Shown: one piece after another, positions 1-5,249 of the stretch
Layout of the letters: every line of letters starts with the position of its first letter
How positions within the stretch are numbered: the stretch's first letter is position 1
DNA from: Desulfonatronum sp.
Lineage (GTDB): Bacteria > Desulfobacterota > Desulfovibrionia > Desulfovibrionales > Desulfonatronaceae
Assembly: GCA_007127655.1 (NCBI GenBank)
Contig: SKYX01000135.1
Span: forward strand, 1 to 5,735
Direction of reading: 5' to 3'
Length of the DNA: 5,735 bases
Made by a program: the position numbers and the translations under genes
The notes under the pieces: model-generated
The model's database searches: none
The model's input: the letters and a program-made list of their open reading frames with translations, nothing else
What the model was told of the DNA's origin: nothing

Positions 1-33
1 CTGGGCCCGGGTGAGGTTCATGACGACTTCTAG
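1..33 (+). CDS. C-terminal tail of upstream gene, probably HipB-like antitoxin (partial)
   Basis: An open frame enters from the left edge and reads LGPGEVHDDF before a TAG at 31-33. It overlaps the start of hipA by 14 bases when the ATG at 20 is used. In hipBA modules the small HTH antitoxin gene hipB normally lies directly upstream of hipA and often overlaps it, so HipB is the natural candidate. Only ten residues are visible and no HTH can be seen, so the identity rests on position alone. Confidence 0.4.
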   Translation: MGPGEVHDDF

Positions 34-1339
34 GCGCGGTCCGCTTACGGAAGCCTTTGTCTGGATCTGGCTTCCGGAGGAGACGGAACCCGTGGTGGCC
101 GGGCGACTCACGGGCCAGGGCGAAAGCCTGGTTTTCAATTACGGACGGAGCTACCTGGCCCGGGACAACGCCATCCCGCTGTACGCCCCGGAACTGCCTC
201 TGCAATCCGGTCGCCTGTTGCCGCGTCCGGGAATGCGCATGCCCGGCTGCATCCGTGACGCCTCCCCGGACGCCTGGGGGCGCAGGGTCATTCTCGTTCG
301 ATTGTTCGGAATGTCCGGCCCGGCCACGGACACCGGACAGGCGGATGAACTGACCTATCTGTTGAACTCCGGCTCCGACCGAATCGGTGCGCTGGATTTT
401 CAACATTCGGCCACGTTGTTTGAACCTCGATCCTCCGGAACGGTTTCCCTGGAGGAACTTCTGGAAGCTGCCGAACGCGTGGAAAAAGGCCTCGCCCTCA
501 CCCCGGACCTTGACCAGGCCTTGCGCCACGGCACGTCCATCGGCGGGGCGCGTCCCAAGGCCCTGGTGGAAGATGCCGACGGAAAGCGCATCGCCAAGTT
601 CTCCTCTTCCACGGACCTCTACGCCGTGCTCAAGGCCGAGTTCGTCGCCATGCGCCTGGCTCGTTTTTGCGGATTGGACGTCGCGTCGGTGCGCATGACC
701 CGGGCCGCGAACACGGACGTCCTGCTCATTGATCGCTTTGACCGGGAACGTACCCCCAACGGCTGGCGGCGCAAAGCCATGGTCACGGCCCTGACCATGC
801 TCGAACTGGATGAGCTGATGGCCCGGTACGCCTCCTATGAGCAATTCGCCGAACTGATCCGGCACCGCTTTACAAACGCCTCGACAACCTTGCGCGAACT
901 CTTCGGCCGGCTGACCTTCAACATTCTGGTCGGCAATACCGACGACCACGCCCGCAACCATTCAGCCTTCTGGGATGGCCGGATGCTTACCCTCACCCCG
1001 GCCTACGACATCTGTCCCCAAGGCCGGACGGGCCGGGAAGCCTCCCAAGCCATGCTCATCCAGGGCAACCGACGGATGAGCAAGCTCTCCCTCTGTCTGG
1101 ATGCCGCGCACCTCTTTCTGTTGTCCGAGACCAGCGCCTGTAATCTGATCGGAGGGCAAATCAAAGCCATCGGCGACCATTGGCGGACAGTGTGCGACGA
1201 GGCGGGCTGCACCGAGATGGATGAAAAAATGATGTGGGGCCACCAGTTCCTGAATCCTTTTGCCTTCGAAGACCTGAGCGGGCCGCGCTCGTGGATTCGC
1301 GAACTTGCCGAAGACGTCCTCGACTCTCCGCGCGGGTAG
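20..1339 (+). CDS. hipA: HipA-family serine/threonine kinase toxin
   Basis: HipA toxins are cytoplasmic protein kinases; E. coli HipA phosphorylates glutamyl-tRNA synthetase, halting translation and causing persistence, and is neutralised by HipB. From the ATG at 20 this protein has 439 residues, close to the 440 of E. coli HipA. The HipA N-terminal domain spans about 12-110 and the kinase-like HipA C domain about 168-395. Visible motifs are GTSIGGARPKA, with Ser173 matching the autophosphorylated P-loop serine (Ser150 in E. coli); K192 in RIAKF, a likely ATP lysine; NTDDHARNH at 306-314, with D308 and N313 matching the catalytic Asp and Asn; and YDICP, with D330 as metal-binding Asp. All key residues are present, so it looks active. 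A GTG at 11 would add three residues, but the ATG has a GGTGAGG just upstream, although only 3 bases away. The start overlaps the preceding gene, suggesting translational coupling. The target cannot be inferred. Confidence 0.93.
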   Translation: MTTSRRGPLTEAFVWIWLPEETEPVVAGRLTGQGESLVFNYGRSYLARDNAIPLYAPELPLQSGRLLPRPGMRMPGCIRDASPDAWGRRVILVRLFGMSGPATDTGQADELTYLLNSGSDRIGALDFQHSATLFEPRSSGTVSLEELLEAAERVEKGLALTPDLDQALRHGTSIGGARPKALVEDADGKRIAKFSSSTDLYAVLKAEFVAMRLARFCGLDVASVRMTRAANTDVLLIDRFDRERTPNGWRRKAMVTALTMLELDELMARYASYEQFAELIRHRFTNASTTLRELFGRLTFNILVGNTDDHARNHSAFWDGRMLTLTPAYDICPQGRTGREASQAMLIQGNRRMSKLSLCLDAAHLFLLSETSACNLIGGQIKAIGDHWRTVCDEAGCTEMDEKMMWGHQFLNPFAFEDLSGPRSWIRELAEDVLDSPRG

Positions 1340-1434
1340 CGCTGACGCAAAATTGCCAGCCGCCTCCAGAAATACCGGTTCACGGAGAAAGGACGCGGAT
1401 TGCCGGAACAGTTGGACAAGGAGGGAGGCTTGTC

Positions 1435-1572
1435 ATGAGTGTTTGTGATTATACCGGACAATCAGGTGACGGATGCGATGTCGGTAGTTTTCATCCGGAA
1501 CAAACTGACCATTTTTTCGGAGCGAAGCGACGCTCGTTTCGTTTAGGTCAACTGGTCAGATTGGGGCAATGA
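1435..1572 (+). CDS. Hypothetical small protein, 45 aa
   Basis: An ATG at 1435 is preceded by a near-perfect Shine-Dalgarno, AAGGAGGGAGG at 1418-1428, six bases upstream. The ORF ends at a TGA at 1570-1572. The product begins MSVCDYTGQSGDGCD, has two Cys (4 and 14) and a basic C-terminal third containing KRRSFRLGQL. It has no hydrophobic segment and no domain I recognise. The strong ribosome binding site favours translation. Against it, the second half lies across an inverted repeat and a segment like an insertion-sequence end, so the reading frame may be incidental or a remnant. It is about 95 bases downstream of hipA on the same strand. Confidence 0.35.
   Translation: MSVCDYTGQSGDGCDVGSFHPEQTDHFFGAKRRSFRLGQLVRLGQ
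1505..1559. repeat. Nested inverted repeat (outer 7-bp and inner 5-bp arms)
   Basis: The outer arms CTGACCA (1505-1511) and TGGTCAG (1553-1559) are exact inverted copies, and two more pairs (1502-1503 with 1561-1562) extend them past one mismatch. Inside lies a second hairpin, GAGCG (1520-1524) with CGCTC (1531-1535) and loop AAGCGA. Such nested symmetry could be a structured transcript, a protein-binding site or part of a mobile-element end. No T-run follows, so it is not a typical terminator. Confidence 0.5.
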
Positions 1573-1661
1573 TCGAGCAGCTTTTTTCTCATTTTCCGTG
1601 ACTTGCCGTGGGCAAATCTCAAGGCCTCCTGATGATCAAAGCAAGAAGTTTCGCTGTAGTG

Positions 1662-3359
1662 TTACTTCACGGGAAAGTAGAGGTGAAAGCGGGCACCTTG
1701 TCCTGGCGAGCTGTGAACCTCAATGAATCCGCCATGCTCCTCGATGATTTTTTTGCAAATGGGTAGTCCCAGGCCGGAGCCGAGATCCTTTGCTGTGGTG
1801 AAAGGCTCAAAGAGAACGCCGGTCATGGCCTCCGGCACGCCCGGGCCGTTGTCCGCGACAATCAACTCTATCCAGCGACGCTTCTCCTTTTCAACATCCT
1901 CCGCGCTGATGCTCAGCCGCCCCCCGTCGGGCAGGGCCTCCAGGGCGTTGTCCAGCAATTGATTCACGACAATCTCGATCTGCTCCACTTCCATCGATAT
2001 CAAGGGGAGCGAAGAAGAGATGCGCGCATGCATTTCAATCCCGCGTTCATCGATTTGTCGCTGATAGCGATCCAGGACGTCTTGCAGCACCTCGGCCAGG
2101 GATTGGTTCGCGGAAAGAGGAGCTTTTTCACGGCTATAGATAAGCAGTTCCTTCAACATTCTTTCCAGGCGGCGCAGTTCGGCCAGAATAATTCCGGCAT
2201 AACGGCGTTCTTCTTCACTCTGGGCAACCATTTCCAGGCGACGGGCAAAACCTCCCGCGGACGTCAGTGGATTTCTGATGGCATGGGTTACGTTTTCGGT
2301 CATGCGGCCCAAGGCGGCCATCTTTTCCGCATGAACAAGCTGTTCCTGGGCTTTTTCCAGTTGTTCCCTGATCCGGTTCACCTCCTGTTCGAGGGTTGTA
2401 TTCCATGATTGCATTTTTTCTCTGGAAGCATGCAGTTCTTCCAGCATTGCGTTGAAGCTGACGCCCAGCAGACTCAACTCATCTCGAGTCGGTTCGACCT
2501 GGAGATGGTCCTGTTGATGGCCGGAAGATTTCTGAAAGGAAACCAACAAGCCTCGGAGAGAGGAGACGACGATTTTATTGAAAAGGACGCCCAGAGCGAC
2601 AAAGATGAAAAACAGGATCGCAAAAATTACGAGGAACCCGGAAACGGCCCTGCTCTTCAACTGGTCCAGGGCCGTATGCACGGGTATGCCTACGGAGATC
2701 ACTCCAGCCAAATCCCCGGCCCTGCGCCCAAATCCTCCCACGGAACCGTAGGTTTCGATCAATTCCGTCGGTGCGTGTTTCGGATCGCCATGGCAGCGCA
2801 GGCACTCCTGTTCAAAGTAGACCGGCTTGTAGCGGCGATATTCAGGCTGCTCTTCCACCTCCACGATCCCCTGCCACTCCAGAACGTCGGGATGTTCCCG
2901 GAAATAGGCAATCATTTCCACTTCGGATTCTCGGGATTCATATTTCGGATTGCGGGCATTGATCGAGGTGCGACGATACTCGATATCGGGCAGGGCTGGT
3001 GAAAGACGATCCGCGAAGGCTCTCGCAACATACGAGGTGGACATGGCCTCGCGCAGGAAAAAGTCATGCCCCATTACTTCTTGCATTACGGGGCGCAGTT
3101 CCTCGCGAACATAAGCCCTGCTGGCTTCCACAGCGGACATGACCATTTCCGACTCGGCATAGGCCTTGTCCATAAGCTGGCGCTGTTCATAAAAGTAAAT
3201 GAACAAAGCTCCTCCAAAACAAAAAGCCAGGAGAATCAGGGAAGTGCCGATCAGAAACTTTGTCTGCAGCCCCAGGGAAGGCTGTTCCCGTTGATCATGG
3301 GCATGGCCGTCCGCCCTATGTGTGTTAGCTGAATCGAGAACCTGTTTGGCTGTCTGCAT
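1662..3359 (-). CDS. Membrane sensor histidine kinase with c-type haem-motif (DUF3365/Tll0287-like) periplasmic domain
   Basis: A two-component sensor kinase of 565 residues from the ATG at 3357-3359. In order: a short cytoplasmic N-terminus; TM1 about 35-57; a periplasmic domain about 60-235 carrying CLRCH at 186-190, a CxxCH c-haem attachment motif typical of DUF3365 sensors; TM2 about 239-263; a HAMP-like linker to about 312; a coiled coil about 315-350; a HisKA domain with phospho-acceptor H359 in THAIRNPLTS; and HATPase_c with the N box around N466 and N471, G1 DNGPGV at 503-508, F box LFEPFTT and G2 GSGLGL. All catalytic boxes are intact. The start was chosen because GAGG (3367-3370) lies 7 bases upstream and it gives a normal N-terminus before TM1. 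The frame stays open upstream to 3503, but those starts (a TTG and other ATGs) have poor ribosome binding sites. Likely signals are redox state or small ligands at haem, which is inference. No partner regulator is in the window. Confidence 0.93.
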   Translation of the reverse strand: MQTAKQVLDSANTHRADGHAHDQREQPSLGLQTKFLIGTSLILLAFCFGGALFIYFYEQRQLMDKAYAESEMVMSAVEASRAYVREELRPVMQEVMGHDFFLREAMSTSYVARAFADRLSPALPDIEYRRTSINARNPKYESRESEVEMIAYFREHPDVLEWQGIVEVEEQPEYRRYKPVYFEQECLRCHGDPKHAPTELIETYGSVGGFGRRAGDLAGVISVGIPVHTALDQLKSRAVSGFLVIFAILFFIFVALGVLFNKIVVSSLRGLLVSFQKSSGHQQDHLQVEPTRDELSLLGVSFNAMLEELHASREKMQSWNTTLEQEVNRIREQLEKAQEQLVHAEKMAALGRMTENVTHAIRNPLTSAGGFARRLEMVAQSEEERRYAGIILAELRRLERMLKELLIYSREKAPLSANQSLAEVLQDVLDRYQRQIDERGIEMHARISSSLPLISMEVEQIEIVVNQLLDNALEALPDGGRLSISAEDVEKEKRRWIELIVADNGPGVPEAMTGVLFEPFTTAKDLGSGLGLPICKKIIEEHGGFIEVHSSPGQGARFHLYFPVK

Positions 3360-3690
3360 TATCAATCCTCGATAAGAATACGGATTTTTTGGCGCACTTC
3401 CCTTTTCTCTCCTTGGTCCTTTCATCTCTTCAAACAGAGGGGCGGGATCACGCAGCTGAATCATTGCCCTGCGTGATCGCCGTCTTTCTCGTGATAAAGG
3501 CAATTATCATGATTGCGGCAGTGAGAAAATACAAGCAAGTCCTTCGATCGCGAGGAAAGGCGCGAGCGCGATGCGGGGATCAGCGACGCGGAAGAGGTGA
3601 GTCGGAAGATCAAGCAGGCCTTCCTTGCCGGGGTGGATTTGGTGATTCTCGCTTGCGGGTACTCGCTTCACCAGGCAGCAAGTCCGTTCC
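3360..3690. other. Intergenic region upstream of the histidine kinase
   Basis: 331 bases between the end of the selenoprotein gene and the chosen kinase start, both on the minus strand. It contains the kinase ribosome binding site (3367-3370), a perfect inverted repeat (3446-3478) and a plus-strand open stretch from about 3525 that reads like a coding remnant but has no good start. No convincing terminator for the selenoprotein gene was found. A minus-strand TTGTAT / 17-base spacer / CATGAT pair lies within about 3504-3532 but matches the sigma-70 consensus poorly. Confidence 0.5.
3446..3478. repeat. Perfect 10-bp inverted repeat upstream of the kinase, possible operator
   Basis: GATCACGCAG at 3446-3455 and its exact inverse CTGCGTGATC at 3469-3478 flank a 13-base spacer. 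They lie 87-119 bases upstream of the kinase start codon. GGC/GCC can extend the pairing past a two-base bulge. No T-run follows on either strand, so an operator, or a hairpin in the 5' leader, fits better than a terminator. If the kinase started farther upstream, this would lie within coding sequence. Confidence 0.55.
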
Positions 3691-5007
3691 TCAAGTCGCG
3701 AGCAACAGCCCCAACCCCTTCAAATCCCCCCCAAGATACGCCCGTTCGTTTTCACCGAGCATGCCCAGGGAGAGGCAGATCAGGGTCCAGAGGTGGACGG
3801 TGTGCCAGTTGTGGCCGAAGTGGTCGGCCAGGTCGTGGATTTGGGAATGGCAGTTGTGGCAGGGGGCGATGCAGTAGGTGGCACCGGTGGCCAGGATCTG
3901 ATCCCGCTTGCGCAGCCCGTAGGCCCTGCGGGCTTCGGGAAAGCCTGCCTGGAGCGCGCCGCCTCCGCCTCCGCAACAATAGTTGTTGGACTTGCAGGGA
4001 TACATCTCCACGAAGTTCTCCGGGCCGACCACGCTTTTGACCACGAAGCGCAGGTCGTTGGCGATTTCGTCGCCCAGGGATTTGCGGACCAGCTGACACG
4101 GGTCCTGCACGGTGAACTTGATCCCCAGGTCGCGGTTCCAGTCGCTGGTCACGGGCAGCTTGCCCTCCCGGATCCAGCGAGCGTACCAGGTGATGATGCT
4201 TTCCAGGCGAAAGTTCGGGGTGATGCCGAATTTTTGCAGCCCGACCCGGACCGCGTAGAATTCGTGGCCTCACTCCGTGTTCAGCCAGACCTTGGCTCCC
4301 AGGTCCTCCACGGCCTTGACCTTTTCCCGGACGATGCGCTCCCAGGCCGCTTCGTCCGCCGCGAACATGCAGTAGTTTTCCGCGGCCCAGCCCAAAGAAC
4401 CGTATGTCCAGTCCGCGCCGACATGGTCCAGGATTTTCCAGAGCGGAACCATTTCATCCGGCTCGGTCATGGGTTCCCGGGAATTCTGATTCAGGAAGAA
4501 AAAGGTCTCCGGCTTGTTCATGGGGGCCCGCAACAGTTCAAAGCCTTTTTGAACCGCATGGACCTCTTCCAGGACATCATCGACGACAAACTTGAAATCT
4601 TCGGGGCTGGCCCCCATGGCTGAGCCGGTTTTGGTGCGCAGGGACTGGTCGCAGGAGGCGACCACGCCTTTGGGCCGTTGCTCCCGGGGCCAGCAGGTCC
4701 GGGCGTGGTAGATCAGGCTGGGGATGTCGATGTTCATCGGGCAGACGTGCTGGCAGCGCTTGCACAGGGTGCACATCCAGACCCAGGGGGTCTGGAGCAA
4801 TTCCGCGTCCAGCCCCAGGGCGGCCATGCGTACGAACTTCCGTGGATCCATGTCCGCCAGGCCGGAAGCCGGGCATCCGGAGGAGCACAGGCCGCAGCTC
4901 AGGCACATGGTGTAGTTGCCGTCCCGGGGAAGGAGGTCGTGGGCCCGGCGTCGAAAGGTGGGGGCCGTGATGTCGGTGGAAAGCGTGGAGGAGGATTCCG
5001 GGTTCAT
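3691..5007 (-). CDS. Selenocysteine-containing HdrD/DsrK/GlpC-like CCG-domain iron-sulfur oxidoreductase (in-frame UGA read as Sec)
   Basis: One 438-residue protein with an in-frame TGA at codon 246. The N-terminal part has two 4Fe-4S motifs, Cys 35/38/41/45 and Cys 79/82/85/89, each CxxCxxCxxxCP, like HdrC. The C-terminal part is HdrB-like: C304, C344-C345 in YCCGGGGGA, and C383/C386 in CHNC form a complete CCG motif (CX39CCX37CxxC), which in this family binds an unusual 4Fe-4S cluster handling disulfide or quinone electrons. An earlier, degenerate CCG half has C213 and, 32 residues on, the TGA in LNTE-U-GHEFYAV, where relatives as I remember them read ECGHA. The halves share a frame, the sequence through the TGA reads as normal protein, and a SECIS-like hairpin follows. 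No membrane segments, so it is probably cytoplasmic. The start ATG at 5005-5007 has only a weak GGTGA upstream. The alternative is a pseudogene or sequencing error (Cys TGC/TGT to TGA). Function by context: electron transfer perhaps paired with the divergent glpA. Confidence 0.87.
4236..4254 (-). promoter_or_regulatory. Bacterial SECIS-like hairpin downstream of the UGA
   Basis: The minus-strand transcript here can form a 7-bp stem, GCGGUCC with GGGCUGC (five Watson-Crick and two G-U pairs), closing a GGGUC loop. The stem begins 15 bases after the UGA and the loop's first G is 23 bases past its last base. Bacterial SECIS elements lie inside the coding sequence just after UGA, with a short loop that has G in its first positions (GGUCU in E. 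coli fdhF), and bind SelB. Geometry and loop agree. No folding program was run. Confidence 0.68.
4270..4272 (-). other. UGA codon proposed to encode selenocysteine (residue 246)
   Basis: TGA on the minus strand between GAA (Glu) and GGC (Gly), giving E-U-G-H. It is in frame with both flanking coding segments, and no other in-frame stop occurs between 5007 and 3694. It replaces what should be the Cys of an ECGH motif, the usual site of Sec/Cys exchange. The gene's real stop is the TGA at 3691-3693, just after LLLAT. Confidence 0.82.
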
Positions 5008-5023
5008 GGTTCACCGTTCACGG
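5003..5023. repeat. Three tandem 7-bp units over the selenoprotein start codon
   Basis: On the plus strand TTCATGG, TTCACCG and TTCACGG follow each other directly, sharing the core TTCA. The first unit contains the start codon (CAT at 5005-5007), and the last two include the small inverted repeat CCGT-TC-ACGG at 5014-5023. The units fill the space where the ribosome binding site should be, leaving only GGTGA as a weak one. Whether they matter for translation is unknown. Confidence 0.5.
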
Positions 5024-5249
5024 TTGGAGAGTTGCGTTTATCTCGACAAAAGAAAGTCGGCTTGTTCGTCCGTTCATGTGCTTAGCCCAGGCCTTTTTCT
5101 GAAGCAATGGTTGTGCGAATTTCGCGGTTCGTATACATGGATTTCGGCTGGCGAAGCGCGGCATCGGTGAACATGCGTCAATACAACCATCTGAATTTGT
5201 TCCCTCAATCGTGAGCATCCAAAACCTTCACCTCGCTCCATAAATCGAC
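5008..5249. promoter_or_regulatory. Divergent promoter region between the selenoprotein gene and glpA
   Basis: A 242-base non-coding region from which the selenoprotein gene is transcribed leftward and glpA rightward, so promoters in both directions are expected here. The AT content is higher than in the flanking genes. I found one plausible plus-strand promoter (5111-5137) and no convincing sigma-70 match leftward. The glpA start has no clear Shine-Dalgarno. Small open frames here lack supporting features. Confidence 0.55.
5111..5137 (+). promoter_or_regulatory. Candidate sigma-70 promoter for glpA overlapping a short palindrome
   Basis: TTGTGC (5111-5116) and TATACA (5132-5137) resemble -35 and -10 boxes with a 15-base spacer, shorter than the ideal 17. 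The palindrome GCGAA-T-TTCGC (5115-5125) overlaps the -35 end and spacer, where a repressor could act. It lies about 110 bases upstream of the glpA ATG. The boxes are imperfect, so this is tentative. Confidence 0.25.

Larger units (their letters stand above)
1340..1661. other. Intergenic region between convergent hipA and histidine kinase
   Basis: About 320 bases between two convergent genes. It holds a short ORF with a strong ribosome binding site (1435-1572), a nested inverted repeat (1505-1559) and a segment resembling a transposable-element end (about 1479-1510). I see no convincing intrinsic terminator for either flanking gene. The TTGCC/GGCAA hairpin around 1604-1616 has only a 5-bp stem and no T-run. 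The T-run at about 1581-1587 has no stem before it. Confidence 0.5.

Noticed and set aside
1604..1616. TTGCC-GTG-GGCAA hairpin as terminator for the kinase or hipA
   Set aside because: Only a 5-bp stem with a 3-base loop and no T-run after it on either strand.
1959..3002. Plus-strand ORFs opposite the histidine kinase
   Set aside because: They are shadows of the kinase gene, whose HAMP, HisKA and HATPase motifs are intact on the minus strand.
3360..3503. N-terminal extension of the kinase to a TTG at 3503
   Set aside because: The added 48 residues are Arg-rich, lack a ribosome binding site, and cover the inverted repeat. The ATG at 3359 has GAGG at good spacing and places TM1 normally.
3691..4152. 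A separate 153-residue protein starting at a GTG at 4152
   Set aside because: The same frame stays open and protein-like upstream to the TGA, with FRLESIITWYARWIREG before it. The GTG lies mid-domain and has no ribosome binding site I can see.
3752..4273. Minus-strand frame that bypasses the TGA, suggesting a frameshift instead of Sec
   Set aside because: Its product is Arg/Pro-rich and lacks the family motifs, whereas the original frame resumes correctly right after the TGA with no indel needed.
3793..4623. Long plus-strand ORF antisense to the selenoprotein gene
   Set aside because: It mirrors a GC-rich coding region, has no recognisable domain, and the opposite strand carries clear Fe-S motifs.
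4270..5007. A stand-alone 245-residue 4Fe-4S protein ending at the TGA at 4270
   Set aside because: The frame continues straight through the TGA into a segment holding the rest of the HdrB-like domain with its CCG cysteines, and a SECIS-like hairpin follows. A separate short protein would leave the downstream half without a plausible start.
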